Source: Mycolicibacterium insubricum
GTDB lineage: Bacteria > Actinomycetota > Actinomycetes > Mycobacteriales > Mycobacteriaceae
Direction: 5' to 3'
Length of the DNA stretch: 64,000 nt
Assembly: GCF_010731615.1 (NCBI RefSeq)
Contig: NZ_AP022618.1
Span: 2,852,001-2,916,000, forward strand
A model generated the notes under the pieces. The model was not told where the DNA came from. It searched no databases and saw only the letters and a program-made list of their open reading frames with translations. The translations under genes and the position numbers were made by a program. Each line of letters starts with the position of its first letter. The first letter of the stretch is position 1. Below, one piece after another: positions 17,905 to 27,141 of this stretch.

Positions 17905-18330
17905 ATGACTGGTTACGGAAATCCCGCAATTATCTGTGGTGGTGCCCAGATTCGGGTCCAGTGCCGCCACCTGGCGACGGTGGTCACCATTGCCGGTGTC
18001 CTCGATGCCAGCAATGCCGAACAGGCCATGAGCGCCACCCGGCGGTTCGTCATCGCCGAGAAGCCCGTCGTGCTGGATCTGACTGCGGTGGTCTCACCCG
18101 CTGATGACTACCTGCCGCTGCTGGAGTTCCTCGACGACACCTGCCACGCGGCCGGTGTCGAGTGGTTGCTGGTCACCTCCCCCGCCGTTGCTTCCCAGGT
18201 TCGGATCGGTGAAGACACCGCGGCCGGGGTCGGCATCGCCAATTCGGTCCCCGAGGCGCTGCAGTGGCTCGCCGACGGGGTTACGTTGCGCCGGAGGCTG
18301 CTGCTGTCGGTCCTGCACCGCACCGCATAA
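17905..18330 (+). CDS. STAS-domain protein (anti-anti-sigma factor-like)
   Basis: 141-residue cytoplasmic protein with a single STAS domain: VTIAGVLDASNAEQAMSA, KPVVLDLTAVVSPADDYLPLLEFLDDTCHAAG and VEWLLVTSP match the alternating strands and helices. The usual phosphorylatable Ser after the DLT strand is VVSPADD here, so Ser is present. Relatives act by binding anti-sigma kinases. No kinase or sigma gene is adjacent, so the partner is unknown. The 210-bp upstream gap shows no motif I can name. A hairpin terminator follows directly. Confidence 0.8.
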   Translation: MTGYGNPAIICGGAQIRVQCRHLATVVTIAGVLDASNAEQAMSATRRFVIAEKPVVLDLTAVVSPADDYLPLLEFLDDTCHAAGVEWLLVTSPAVASQVRIGEDTAAGVGIANSVPEALQWLADGVTLRRRLLLSVLHRTA

Positions 18331-18342
18331 CCACACTCAACG

Positions 18343-18387
18343 CGACTACGGAGCCAGCAGAATTCTGCTGAGCTCCGTAGTCGTTTT
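18343..18387 (+). terminator. Hairpin terminator overlapping the 3' end of the convergent gene
   Basis: A 20-bp stem with one bulged base: CGACTACGGAGC + CAGCAGAA pairs with TTCTGCTG + GCTCCGTAGTCG, followed by TTTT on the forward strand. It lies 12 bp after the STAS gene stop. Most of it is also the last ~12 codons and stop of the serine hydrolase gene on the other strand, so one sequence serves as terminator and coding DNA. Confidence 0.8.
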
Positions 18388-19194
18388 CACCCCGTCGTCA
18401 TAGCCGCCATGGCCGCCGAGGGCGTTCATGATCGCCAGCGTGTAGCGCTGTCCGGGCCCGGCGAAGCCGACCGAATTGACCACCCAGCCGCCCTCTTCTG
18501 TCGACCAGCCGTTCTTGTTGCCCGGGGCCATCGCCGAGCCGGCTCCCCACACACCCCATTGCTGTTCCGGCCCGACCCGCTGCATCTCCGCCACGATCGC
18601 CGATGAATCAGCCGAATTCATCTGGGAAAGAATGTAATTCATCAGGTTGTCGAAGTCGTCGGCGGTGCCCTTCTGAAATCCCCAGTAGGGGTACATGGAG
18701 CCGAAGCCGGGCTGCGGAGCGACACCGGTCATGCCGAACACCGGGAAATCCGCGTTGAACACGGTGTGGTCGGGACCGCCGTACCGGGTCCACAGGGTGT
18801 CGGCCGCGTCGTTGTCGGAGTTGCGCAGCATCAACTGCATGAGCTTGCGGTCGTCGGCCGACAGGTGCAGTTTCCCGGCGCGTTCGCGGGCGAGCAGGTC
18901 GGCCACCATCGCGAGCTTGATCGTCGAGGCCGTCCAGATCGCCGTCCCCGCGTTGGAATTGCGGTAACGCGTACCGGTGGTCCGGTCGCGCAGCACGTAG
19001 CCGACGGTGCCGGGCCGGGTGGCCAGGTAGGCGTCCGCGGCGGAGATCCGTGACCGCAGGTCGCAGCCCGCACCCGTGGCGCGGACGCACTCGGCGCGGA
19101 CCGGTGCCGCGGTGCCGGCCGCGATCACCGCACCGGTTCCCGACAGCGCCAGCGCGAGCACGGCGGTCAATGCCGCTCTGCTCACCCGACTCAT
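18346..19194 (-). CDS. Secreted class A beta-lactamase-like serine hydrolase
   Basis: 282 residues: signal peptide (ALTAVLALALSGTGAVIAAGTAAPVRA) then a serine beta-lactamase/D-Ala-D-Ala peptidase-type fold. The SxxK motif is STIK (Ser90-Lys93, in WTASTIKLAMV) and the SxN motif is SDN in LRNSDNDAADTLW. No clear KTG triad is visible; STEEGGWVVNSVGF occupies the expected region. It may act on peptidoglycan peptides or beta-lactams, or be a non-lactamase homologue. The ATG at 19194 is chosen because it begins the signal peptide. Its 3' end overlaps the hairpin at 18343-18387. Confidence 0.78.
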   Translation of the reverse strand: MSRVSRAALTAVLALALSGTGAVIAAGTAAPVRAECVRATGAGCDLRSRISAADAYLATRPGTVGYVLRDRTTGTRYRNSNAGTAIWTASTIKLAMVADLLARERAGKLHLSADDRKLMQLMLRNSDNDAADTLWTRYGGPDHTVFNADFPVFGMTGVAPQPGFGSMYPYWGFQKGTADDFDNLMNYILSQMNSADSSAIVAEMQRVGPEQQWGVWGAGSAMAPGNKNGWSTEEGGWVVNSVGFAGPGQRYTLAIMNALGGHGGYDDGVKTTTELSRILLAP

Positions 19195-19320
19195 GGCCGA
19201 ATCGTAGAGGCGGCGTTCCCCCGCCCCGGGCACTGACACGCCCGGGTTGTGCGCGGAATCACCGACTCGGCTTTCGCCAGCACGGGCATGTAACCGGCGG
19301 GTCACGGTACCCTGGCGGGT

Positions 19321-19826
19321 ATGGGGATTGACCGCGCGATTGTCCTGGGGGTGTCCGCGCTGTTCGCCGGTGCCGTGATCGCGACCGTACCCGCGTCGGC
19401 CGACCCGGACCCCTCACCGGGCCCCTCCCCGTCGCCGACCCCCGCGGCCACCCCGGCCGCCTCACCCTCGCCCAGCCCGTCGCCGTCGGGCAACCCGGGC
19501 GCCCCCAAGACCGTCATGGAGGCCGACGGGGTGTACAAGGTCGGCACCGACATCGTGCCGGGCAACTACAAGTCCGAGGGTCCCAAGGACGGCAAGCCCT
19601 GCTACTGGAAGCGCATCGGCGGCGACGACGGCGCGCAGATCCTGGACAACGCGCTGACCAAGAAGGCGCAGATCGTCACCATCGAGGCCACCGACAAGCA
19701 GTTCAAGACCAGTTCGTGCCAGACCTGGCAGTTGACCGACGAATCACCCCGCCGCAACCGGGGGCCGGCGGCATCCTCGTCGGGCTGGCGGGAATTATCG
19801 GGTCGAATCCACAACCACCGCGCTAG
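19321..19826 (+). CDS. Secreted protein with apparent 3' frameshift
   Basis: Signal peptide, a long Ser/Pro linker, then a conserved-looking domain: DGVYKVGTDIVPGNYKSEGP, PCYWKRIGGDDGAQIL, VTIEATDKQFKTSSCQTW. After WQLTDESP the frame turns into Arg-rich nonsense and stays open to 20211 through two other genes. One extra C in the C run at 19747-19750 would restore SPPPQPGAGGILVGLAGIIG and a stop at 19824-19826, just before the DUF732 gene. This points to a one-base loss or a sequencing error. The feature end given is the corrected stop. Function of the domain unknown. Confidence 0.65.
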
Positions 19827-19843
19827 AAGGATATACTTAGCCC

Positions 19844-20179
19844 GTGAAAGTACTCGGTATCGCAGCGGTAGCAATTGCAGCGACGACGATCGGTTTCGCC
19901 GCCCCGGCACACGCCGAGGTGGACACCGACTTCGCGAACACACTGCACACCTACGGCATCTACGGTCAGCGGGATTACAACGCCTGGATCGCCAAGATCG
20001 CCTGCAAGCGCCTGAACAACGGCCAGGATCACGACGCCTACCAGTCGGCCGCCTTCGTCGGCAAGCAGCTCGACCGCAAGCTCAGTACCGAGCAGGTGTG
20101 GAAATTCCTGGGCCTGACGATCAGCACCTACTGCCCCGAACAGCAGCCGGTGCTCGACGCCGTCGCCGGACAGCACTGA
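19844..20179 (+). CDS. Secreted DUF732 protein
   Basis: 111 residues with a signal peptide (LGIAAVAIAATTIGFAAPAHA) and a DUF732 domain: DTDFANTLHTYGIYGQRDYNAWIAKIACKRL, a short linker, and LGLTISTYCPEQ with the two conserved Cys that should form a disulfide. DUF732 proteins are small mycobacterial secreted helical proteins of unknown function. The GTG start is preceded by AGAAGGA. It is followed 13 bp later by the DUF5078 gene, likely the same transcript. Confidence 0.88.
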   Translation: MKVLGIAAVAIAATTIGFAAPAHAEVDTDFANTLHTYGIYGQRDYNAWIAKIACKRLNNGQDHDAYQSAAFVGKQLDRKLSTEQVWKFLGLTISTYCPEQQPVLDAVAGQH

Positions 20180-20192
20180 CCAAGGAGAACCG

Positions 20193-20663
20193 ATGGCACG
20201 CAATCGCATGAAGACCTCGCTGCGCGTCGGCGCGGCTGCCGTGATGCTCGGCGCCGGTCTGGCGACCTCGGCCGCAGCCTCGGCCGACGCGACCGACGAC
20301 TACCCGATCCCGAACCGGGTCCTCAAGACCCCGTGCACCGCTCAGCAGTACCTCGCAGCCGTCCGGGATACCCGGCCGATCTACTACGAGCGCTACATGA
20401 TCGACTACAACAACAAGCCGGCCGCCGACCAGGACGCCGCCCGCGACCGCATCAACTGGTTCTTCTCGATGGACTACGCCGGTCGCCGGCAGTACTCGGA
20501 ATCCACCGCCACCGACGCCTTCTTCGAGTCGATGGCGTGGCGCTGGCCGAACTGGGCGAAGCCGTTCTTCAACAACAAGGGTGTCGCCGCCGCGGCCACC
20601 GACGTCTGCCAGAACTACCCCGACGACTACTCGGTGTGGAACTGGGACACCGTCCCGCACTGA
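20193..20663 (+). CDS. Secreted DUF5078-type protein
   Basis: 156 residues: signal peptide ending AAASA, then a mature domain DDYPIPNRVLKTPCTAQQYLAAVRDTRPIYYERYMID ... INWFFSMDYAGRRQYSES ... FFNNKGVAAAATDVCQNYP. The pattern matches mycobacterial DUF5078 proteins, with two Cys likely paired. The start at 20193 follows AAGGAGAAC, a strong ribosome binding site; MKTSLRVG five residues later is an alternative. A symmetrical terminator follows directly. Function unknown; in this genome it faces the mmpL operon. Confidence 0.82.
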   Translation: MARNRMKTSLRVGAAAVMLGAGLATSAAASADATDDYPIPNRVLKTPCTAQQYLAAVRDTRPIYYERYMIDYNNKPAADQDAARDRINWFFSMDYAGRRQYSESTATDAFFESMAWRWPNWAKPFFNNKGVAAAATDVCQNYPDDYSVWNWDTVPH

Positions 20664-20672
20664 TCGAAGCGC

Positions 20673-20710
20673 CAAAAAATCCCTGCCCCGTCGAGGGCAG
20701 GGATTTTTTT
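20673..20710. terminator. Bidirectional intrinsic terminator
   Basis: AAAAAATCCCTGCCC, a short loop, then GGGCAGGGATTTTTTT: a 15-bp stem flanked by an A-tract and a T-tract, so it ends transcripts from both sides. It lies between the DUF5078 gene and the convergent mmpL gene. Confidence 0.92.
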
Positions 20711-20734
20711 GGCTGTGCACCCGGTGCCGGGCCG

Positions 20735-23641
20735 TCAGGCCGAGGGCACCGGGTCGCGTTCGGGCTCCGCCGCGGCCGGCGGCTCGGGCCACGGCGACGG
20801 GAGCGGACGCTGCCGGACCCGTTGCGGCCACCAGAACCACTTGCCGAGCAGGGCCGCGATGGACGGCGTCATGAACGACCGGATCACCAGGGTGTCGAAC
20901 AACAAACCCAGGCCGATGGTGGTACCCACCTGGCCGATCACGTGCAGCTCGCTGACCGCCATCGACGCCATGGTGAATGCGAACACCAGACCCGCCGAGG
21001 TGACCACCGACCCGGTGCCGCCCATCGCGCGGATGATGCCGGTGTTCAGCCCGGCGTGTATCTCTTCTTTGAATCTGGCTACCAGCAGCAGGTTGTAGTC
21101 CGCGCCCACGGCCAACAGGATGATCACCGCCATGGCCAGCACCATCCAGTGCAGCTCCAGACCGATGATGTGCTGCCAGATCAGCACCGACAGACCGAAC
21201 GAGGCGCCCAGCGACAGCACCACGGTGCCGACGATGACGGCGGCCGCGACGATCGAGCGGGTGATGATCAACATGATGATGAAGATCAGGCCCAGGGCGG
21301 CGATGCCCGCGATGATCAGGTCGTAGTTCGCGCCGGCCTGCAGGTCGTGGAACGTCGCCGCGGTACCGCCGAGGTAGATCTTGGAGCCCTCCAGCGGAGT
21401 GCCCTTGATCGCTTCGCGCGCGGCCTGTTTGATCGACGCGATCTTGGCGATGCCTTCGGGGGTCATCGGGTCGCCGTCGTGGGAGATGATGAACCGGACG
21501 GCATGCCCGTCGGGCGAGAGGAACATCTTCACGCCGCGCTTGAAGTCGGGGTTGTCGAAGGTTTCCGGCGGCAGGTAGAAGCTGTCGTCGTTCTTGGACT
21601 CGTCGAACGCCTTGCCCATGGCGGTCGAGTTCTCCTGCATGGCCGACATCTGATCCTGCATGCCCTTTTGGGTCTGGTACATGGTCAGCATGTAGGACTT
21701 CATCCGCGTCATGGTCGAGATCATCGACGGCATCAGCGCCACCATCTGCGGCATCAGCGCGTCCAGGCGCTCCATGTCCGGGATGATCTGCTGAATGTCG
21801 TCGGTCATGGTGTCGACGCCGTCGAGGGTGTCGAAGATCGACCGGATAGACCAGCACACCGGGATGTTGAAGCAGTGCGGCTCCCAGTACAGGTAGTTGC
21901 GCAGCGGCCGGAAGAAGTCGTCGAAATCGGAGATGTGGTCGCGCATGTCGGCCACGTCCATCGTCATGTTCTTCATCTTCACGACCATGGAATGGGTGAC
22001 CGCGGCCATCTGCTCGGTGATCGACTGCATCTTGGTCATCGTGTCGATGGTCGTCTGCATGTCGTTGGCCTGCTTGAGCATGTTGGCCATCATGTCCTGC
22101 TGGTACTTCTCGTTCATCTTCTGCGACACACCGTTCATCGAGATCTGGAACGGGATCGACGTGTGCTCGATGGGGGTGCCCTGCGGCCGGGTGATGGCCT
22201 GGACCCGACCCACCCCGGGCACCCGGAACAGTGACTTGGCGACCTTGTCGATCACCAGGAAGTCCGAGGAGTTGCGCAGGTCGTGATCGGATTCGATCAG
22301 CAGCAGTTCCGGATTCATCCGGGCCTGTGAGAAGTGCCGGTCCGCGGCGGAGTACCCGGCGTTGGCCGGCAGGTCCGCCGGCAGGTAGTTGCGGTCGTTG
22401 TAGTTGGTGCGGTAACCCGGCAGGGCCAGCAACCCGATCAGCGACAACGCAATCGTCGCCACCAGGATCGGTCCCGGCCACCGGACGACGGCCGCACCGA
22501 CTTTGCGCCACCCCCTGGTACGCATGGCGCGCTTGGGCTCCAGGACGTTGCCGAACTTCGTCGCGACGGTGATGATCGCCGACCCCAGGGTCAGCGCACA
22601 GAACACCACGACCACCATGCCGACGCACAGCGGGATGCCGAGGCTCTTGAAGTACGGCAGGTTGGTGAAGTGCAGGCACAACGTCGCACCGGCAATGGTC
22701 AGGCCCGAGCCCACGATCACATGTCCCGTGCCGTGGAACATGTCGTAGTAGGCGTCCTCCTTGCTCATCCCCCGGGTGCGGGCCTCCTGATATCGGCCTA
22801 TCAGGAAGATGGCGTAGTCGGTCGAGGCCGCGATGGCGAGGGTGACCAGCAGGTTCGTCGCGAAGGTGGAGAGCCCGATGACGTCGTGGTAGCCGAGGAA
22901 GGCGACCACGCCGCGTGCGGCGGTCAGCGACAGCACCACCAGCAACAGGCTGAGGATCACCGTGACGATCGAGCGGTAGACCAGCAGCAGCATCACGATG
23001 ATGACGGTGAAGGTCAGCGCCTCGATCAGCGCCATGCTGCGGTCCCCGGCGACGTGCTGGTCGGCCGACAGCGCCGCCGGGCCGGTCACGTAGGCGTGGA
23101 CTCCCTCGGGCGCCGGGATGTCATTCACGATCTGCTGGACGGCTTCGACCGACTCGTTGGCCAGCGCCTCGCCCTGGTTGCCAGCGGTGTAGACCTGCAC
23201 GTAGGCGGCCTTGCCGTCGGGACTCTGGGACCCGGCCGCGGTGAGCGGGTCGCTCCAGAAGTCCTGGACGTGCTCGACGTGACCGGTGTCGGCGCGCAGC
23301 TTGGCGATCATCTGGTCGTAGTACTGGTGCGCGGCGGCGTCGAGTTCGTGGTCGCCCTCGAGCACGATCATCACCGAGCTGTTGGACTTGAACTCCTGGA
23401 AGACCAGGCCGACTTCCTTCATCGCGATCGTCGACGGGGCCTTGTCGGGCGACAGCGACACCGACTGCATCGCCCCGACCACCTCGAGCTGCGGTGCCGC
23501 GACGTTGAGGCCGACGATGATCAGGATCCAGCCGATGATGATCGGGACCGACATGGTCCGGATCCACTTGGCGATGCCGGTGTGCTTTTCCGGCGGCACG
23601 GTCGAGATGGCCTCGGTGGGCGCGTCGTAGGGAGTCGTCAT
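20735..23641 (-). CDS. MmpL-family RND lipid/siderophore transporter (MmpL4/5 type)
   Basis: 968 residues. The twelve-helix RND layout has a first periplasmic loop (residues ~50-200, including [11 protein letters not shown]) and a second long loop (~420-760) with a Met-rich coiled-coil-like stretch and paired Cys (HCFNIPVC). Family hallmarks are [17 protein letters not shown] and [16 protein letters not shown], each carrying the Asp-Tyr of the proton relay. It exports lipids or siderophores such as mycobactin relatives in the MmpL4/MmpL5 subgroup. It is translationally coupled to mmpS (ATGA overlap). Confidence 0.92.
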   Translation of the reverse strand: MTTPYDAPTEAISTVPPEKHTGIAKWIRTMSVPIIIGWILIIVGLNVAAPQLEVVGAMQSVSLSPDKAPSTIAMKEVGLVFQEFKSNSSVMIVLEGDHELDAAAHQYYDQMIAKLRADTGHVEHVQDFWSDPLTAAGSQSPDGKAAYVQVYTAGNQGEALANESVEAVQQIVNDIPAPEGVHAYVTGPAALSADQHVAGDRSMALIEALTFTVIIVMLLLVYRSIVTVILSLLLVVLSLTAARGVVAFLGYHDVIGLSTFATNLLVTLAIAASTDYAIFLIGRYQEARTRGMSKEDAYYDMFHGTGHVIVGSGLTIAGATLCLHFTNLPYFKSLGIPLCVGMVVVVFCALTLGSAIITVATKFGNVLEPKRAMRTRGWRKVGAAVVRWPGPILVATIALSLIGLLALPGYRTNYNDRNYLPADLPANAGYSAADRHFSQARMNPELLLIESDHDLRNSSDFLVIDKVAKSLFRVPGVGRVQAITRPQGTPIEHTSIPFQISMNGVSQKMNEKYQQDMMANMLKQANDMQTTIDTMTKMQSITEQMAAVTHSMVVKMKNMTMDVADMRDHISDFDDFFRPLRNYLYWEPHCFNIPVCWSIRSIFDTLDGVDTMTDDIQQIIPDMERLDALMPQMVALMPSMISTMTRMKSYMLTMYQTQKGMQDQMSAMQENSTAMGKAFDESKNDDSFYLPPETFDNPDFKRGVKMFLSPDGHAVRFIISHDGDPMTPEGIAKIASIKQAAREAIKGTPLEGSKIYLGGTAATFHDLQAGANYDLIIAGIAALGLIFIIMLIITRSIVAAAVIVGTVVLSLGASFGLSVLIWQHIIGLELHWMVLAMAVIILLAVGADYNLLLVARFKEEIHAGLNTGIIRAMGGTGSVVTSAGLVFAFTMASMAVSELHVIGQVGTTIGLGLLFDTLVIRSFMTPSIAALLGKWFWWPQRVRQRPLPSPWPEPPAAAEPERDPVPSA

Positions 23642-24066
23642 GCGGATTTCACCAAGCAGTAGGTGTGGGCGCTGGCGCCGGTGGTGGTTCGTTCGTCCTT
23701 GACCTCGTCGTCGACGGTGATGCGGCAGGTGAGCGTGCTGCCGTCACCCTGGGCGACGATGTTCGGGAAGACCGACGGGGCGGTCGACTCCAGGGTCAGC
23801 GTCCACGGGAGGCTCGCGCCGTCGACGCGTTGCGGTTCGGCGTCGAGGTCCAGGTAGTTGATGTCGGCATAGCTGCCGTTGCCCCAGATCTCGTACTTCA
23901 CCCGCTTGGGGTTGAAGGGCTTGGTGTCCTCGAATCGGGTGCTGCCGGCGCCGGCGGCACCGTCGGCGCCGAAGAAACCGCGGACGCGGTAGACGGCCGC
24001 GCCGGCGATGATCACCACGATCACGATCACCATCGGCAGCCAGGTCTTCTTAACGAGCTTCAGCAT
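23638..24066 (-). CDS. MmpS-family accessory membrane protein
   Basis: 142 residues: one N-terminal transmembrane helix ([18 protein letters not shown]) and a periplasmic beta domain with [44 protein letters not shown] and two Cys (LTCRI, TYCLV). MmpS proteins partner MmpL4/5 in siderophore or lipid export. The stop overlaps the mmpL start by four bases. An IdeR-like sequence lies about 80 bp upstream, consistent with iron control of mmpS4/L4-type operons in relatives. Confidence 0.92.
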   Translation of the reverse strand: MLKLVKKTWLPMVIVIVVIIAGAAVYRVRGFFGADGAAGAGSTRFEDTKPFNPKRVKYEIWGNGSYADINYLDLDAEPQRVDGASLPWTLTLESTAPSVFPNIVAQGDGSTLTCRITVDDEVKDERTTTGASAHTYCLVKSA

Positions 24067-24144
24067 GCGGTGTCATCCCAAGTCGGTACGGGGGTTCGGC
24101 CCAGGGCGATGCAACCCATCAACAACATCCTCATATCAAGGTCT

Positions 24145-24163
24145 TTAGGTCAGCTTAGACAAT
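24145..24163 (-). promoter_or_regulatory. Weak IdeR-like iron box upstream of mmpS
   Basis: TTAGGTCAGCTTAGACAAT on the forward strand; on the mmpS strand the overlapping CTGACCTAA half-site matches 8 of 9 bases of the IdeR consensus half. The full 19-bp agreement is only about 12-13 positions, so this is suggestive. Mycobacterial mmpS4/mmpL4 is a known IdeR target. Confidence 0.4.
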
Positions 24164-24255
24164 TTAACTTATCTGGCCCGCACTCCCCCCTGTCGGAATA
24201 CGTGTCGGTCATCACGGTTGCTCCGGGCGGGCGCTCAGACGCTAGCGTGTAGCCG

Positions 24256-24996
24256 GTGATCGTGGTGTTGCCCCCGTCGGAAACCAAGCGTGACGGTGGC
24301 GACGGCCCGCCGGTCGACGTCGAAGCGCTCAGCTTCACCGAGCTGAACCCGGTGCGGATCGCCCTGGTCGACGAGCTGGTGGCCCTGGCGGCCGACCGGC
24401 CGGCGAGCCGGGCGGCCCTGGGCATCTCGGCCAAACAGGACGCCGAGATCGACCGCAACGCCGCGCTGCGAACCTCACCGACCATGGCCGCGATCGACCG
24501 GTACACCGGCGTGCTGTACGACGCGCTCGACATCGCCTCGCTCAGCGGCGCGGCCGGCGACCGGGCGCACGCCCGGCTGGCGGTGGGTTCGGCACTGTTC
24601 GGCCTGCTGCGCGCCGACGACCCGGTGCCCGCCTATCGCCTCTCGGCGGGATCCAAGCTGCCCGGTCCGACGCTGGCCGCGCGCTGGCGTCCCGCCCTGG
24701 AGCCGCTGCTGGCCCGCCTGGCCGACGGCGAACTGGTCGTCGACCTGCGTTCGGGCTCCTACGCCGCGCTCGGCCGGCTGCCCGGCGCGGTCACCGTCGA
24801 CGTGGTCTCTGAACGTCCCGACGGCAGCCGCGCGGTGGTCAGTCATTTCAACAAGGCGCACAAGGGCCGGCTGGCCCGCGTCCTGGCCGCCGGACACGCC
24901 GAGCCGGATTCGGCGGCGAAAGTCGCCGCGGCGGCGCGCCGCGCCGGGATGACAGTCGAGCGCGACGGGAACCGGCTCACCGTCGTCACTCAGTGA
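24256..24996 (+). CDS. yaaA: Peroxide stress protein YaaA (UPF0246)
   Basis: 246 residues starting at a GTG (VIVVLPPSETKRDGG). Family blocks include LPPSETK, RYTGVLYDALD, YRLSAGSKLPGPTLAARWRP and VVSHFNKAHKGRLAR. In E. coli YaaA binds DNA and limits free iron and oxidative DNA damage. The role here is inferred from family. The last codons overlap the convergent amidohydrolase gene by 7 bp. Confidence 0.92.
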   Translation: MIVVLPPSETKRDGGDGPPVDVEALSFTELNPVRIALVDELVALAADRPASRAALGISAKQDAEIDRNAALRTSPTMAAIDRYTGVLYDALDIASLSGAAGDRAHARLAVGSALFGLLRADDPVPAYRLSAGSKLPGPTLAARWRPALEPLLARLADGELVVDLRSGSYAALGRLPGAVTVDVVSERPDGSRAVVSHFNKAHKGRLARVLAAGHAEPDSAAKVAAAARRAGMTVERDGNRLTVVTQ

Positions 24997-26258
24997 GCGT
25001 GCTGGAACTTCTTCTCGTCGTAGAGCCGGGCCCATTCCGCACGCGGCCGGATCGAGGTGTCGACGTCGGTGGCCAGCGCGCGCAGCGCACCGGCGGTGGC
25101 CTGTTCCTTCGGCGTGTGGGCGAACGGATCCCAGCTGAAGAACCGGCAGGAGTTCTCCCAGGTGATCTTGTTGATGTCGGAATCACTGGCGCCGGCGGCG
25201 TTGAGTTCGGCCAGCACCTGCTCGGGGGCGTCGGGCCAGAAGCAGTCCGAATGCGGGTAGTCGCACTCCCAGGCGATGATGTCGATGCCGATCTCGTGGC
25301 GCAGTTTCAGTGAGGTCTTGTCGGTGACGTAGCAGGCCAGCGAGTGCTCGCGGAACACGTCCGAGGGCAGCTTGTCGCCGAAGTCGCGGCGCAGCCACTT
25401 CTGGTTGGTGTAGTGCCGGTCGGAGCGGTCCAGGTAGAACGGGATCCAGCCGATGCCGCCCTCGGAGAAGGCGAACTTCAGGTCCGGGTAGTTGCGCATG
25501 GCCGGGCCCCAGAGCAGATCCTGGGCGCACATCGCCGACACCTGGGTGGCCAGGATGATCAGGTTGTCGATGGGGGCGTCCTTGGCCATCGAGATGGCGC
25601 CGAATCCGGTGCCGATGTGCAGGCACATCACCACGTTCTCCTCCGACAGGGTGCGGAACACCGGGCCCCAGTAGTTCTCGTCGAAGTAGCTGGGCAGGCC
25701 CTCCAGGTGCGGCAGCTCCGGCATGGTCACCGCGCGGCAGCCCTTGGCGGCCACCCGGCGGATCTCGGTGCACATGGCCTCGGGGTTCCAGGTGGGCAGG
25801 ATGGCGATCGGGATGAACCGCCCGGGAGCCGACCCGGCCCACTCATCGATGTGCCAGTCGTTGTACGCCGACACCATCACCAGCGTCGCCTCCTCGCGGT
25901 GCATGTTGAGGTGGCGCGCGGAGAAGCCGGTGAACGTCGGGAAACACATCGAGGCCAGGATGCCGTTGCGGTTCATGTCGCGGACGCGTTCGTGCGCGTC
26001 GTAGACCCCGGGGCGCATCTCGGCGAAGCCGGCCGGGTCGCGGCCCCACTCCTCGGCCGGCCAGGACACCACCGCATTCAGACCGCTGACGCCTTGCGGG
26101 CGGCCCTGATACATCCACTGATCGACGCCCTTGGCGTCGGTGACGACGATCGGGGCCTCGGGCTTGTACTTCTCCGGGACGTGGCGCAGGAACATGTCCG
26201 GCGGTTCCACGACGTGGTCGTCAATGCTCACCAGAATCAGGTCGTCGACGTTCATCAA
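24990..26258 (-). CDS. Amidohydrolase-family (TIM-barrel, ACMSD-like) enzyme
   Basis: 422 residues. The N-terminal VSIDDHVVEPPDMFL carries a Asp-x-His metal motif typical of amidohydrolase-2 proteins. MCLHIGTG gives the barrel His, and IAWECDYPHSDCFWP contains the late metal Asp and His. Such enzymes are zinc-dependent decarboxylases or hydrolases acting on aromatic or carboxylated compounds. A divergent AraC regulator starts 45 bp upstream, suggesting local control by a substrate. The MM start allows 26258 or 26255. Substrate unknown. Confidence 0.85.
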   Translation of the reverse strand: MMNVDDLILVSIDDHVVEPPDMFLRHVPEKYKPEAPIVVTDAKGVDQWMYQGRPQGVSGLNAVVSWPAEEWGRDPAGFAEMRPGVYDAHERVRDMNRNGILASMCFPTFTGFSARHLNMHREEATLVMVSAYNDWHIDEWAGSAPGRFIPIAILPTWNPEAMCTEIRRVAAKGCRAVTMPELPHLEGLPSYFDENYWGPVFRTLSEENVVMCLHIGTGFGAISMAKDAPIDNLIILATQVSAMCAQDLLWGPAMRNYPDLKFAFSEGGIGWIPFYLDRSDRHYTNQKWLRRDFGDKLPSDVFREHSLACYVTDKTSLKLRHEIGIDIIAWECDYPHSDCFWPDAPEQVLAELNAAGASDSDINKITWENSCRFFSWDPFAHTPKEQATAGALRALATDVDTSIRPRAEWARLYDEKKFQHAH

Positions 26259-26289
26259 GCTCCTCGAGGCCGGGGTGTGATTCCACTAG

Positions 26290-26303
26290 TACCCTGAAAC
26301 ACC
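26290..26303 (+). promoter_or_regulatory. Putative -10 box of the AraC-type regulator gene
   Basis: TACCCT at 26290-26295 fits the mycobacterial TANNNT -10 pattern and would start the transcript at or within two bases of the GTG at 26304, implying a leaderless mRNA. No convincing -35 is visible. The same 45-bp gap must also hold the amidohydrolase promoter. Confidence 0.4.
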
Positions 26304-27140
26304 GTGACCGTCTCTGCGCTATCGGACAGACACCATGCGGATTCGGCCAACCCGGTTCCGCGGATCGAATTACGCCGCGGTGGCCGGGCCCGGGCGGGCA
26401 GCTATCTGTACGAGGGCGACAAACTACTCACCGGGTGGCATTCGCACGACATGCACCAGATCGAGTACGCGATCGGCGGCGTCGTCGAAGTCCAGACCCC
26501 GGCCGGGCACTACCTGCTGCCGCCGCAGCAGGCGGCCTGGTTGCCGATCGGCCTCGAACACTCGGCGACGATGAATCCCGACGTCAAAACGGTGGCGGTG
26601 ATGTTCGACCCGGAGCTGGTGCCGAACCCCGGCGACCGGGCCCGCATCCTGGCGGTCTCCCCGCTGATTCGCGAAATGATGATCTACGCATTGCGCTGGC
26701 CCATCGACCGGGCCGACGGCCCAGCCCCCGACGAGGAGGTCGCCGACGGGTTCTTCCGGACGCTGGCCCACCTGGTGTCGGATGCGCTCGATCACGAGGC
26801 ACCGTTGAGCCTGCCGACCACGGGCCATCCGATCGTGGCGGCAGCCGTCGAGTTCACCAAGGAGCACCTGCAGTCGGTGACCGCCGACGAGGTCAGCCGC
26901 GCCGTGGCGGTCTCCGAACGCACGCTGCGGCGGCTGTTCGCCGATACGCTGGGCATCTCCTGGCGGACCTATCTGCTGCACGCACGCATGCTGCGGGCGA
27001 TGGCCCTGCTGGCGGCCCCCGGCCAATCGGTGCAGGAGGTATCGCGGGCGGTGGGATTCGAGAGCCTGAGCTCGTTCACCCGGTCGTTCGCCCAGTTCTG
27101 CGGGGAAACCCCCTCGGCCTACCGCGGCCGGGTGAAGTGA
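26304..27140 (+). CDS. AraC-family transcriptional regulator with cupin sensor
   Basis: 278 residues. The N-terminal cupin (residues ~30-110: GWHSHDMHQIEYAIGGVVEV, LLPPQQAAWLPIGLEH) carries His residues for ligand or metal binding. The C-terminal AraC DNA-binding domain holds two helix-turn-helix units (VTADEVSRAVAVSERTLRRLF and VQEVSRAVGFESLSSFTRSF). It is divergent from the amidohydrolase gene 45 bp away, so that gene is its most likely target. The inducer is unknown. Confidence 0.9.
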   Translation: MTVSALSDRHHADSANPVPRIELRRGGRARAGSYLYEGDKLLTGWHSHDMHQIEYAIGGVVEVQTPAGHYLLPPQQAAWLPIGLEHSATMNPDVKTVAVMFDPELVPNPGDRARILAVSPLIREMMIYALRWPIDRADGPAPDEEVADGFFRTLAHLVSDALDHEAPLSLPTTGHPIVAAAVEFTKEHLQSVTADEVSRAVAVSERTLRRLFADTLGISWRTYLLHARMLRAMALLAAPGQSVQEVSRAVGFESLSSFTRSFAQFCGETPSAYRGRVK

Positions 27141-27141
27141 A

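Noticed and set aside
19827..20211. Continuation of the 19321 reading frame through the DUF732 gene
   Set aside because: Arg-rich, overlaps two genes with signal peptides and recognised domains; it is best explained by the upstream frameshift.
20121..22679. An 852-residue open frame overlapping the 3' two-thirds of the mmpL gene in another reverse-strand frame
   Set aside because: It is in a different frame of the same strand as mmpL, has an Arg/His/Gly-biased composition typical of out-of-frame high-GC DNA, and mmpL is an unambiguous gene.
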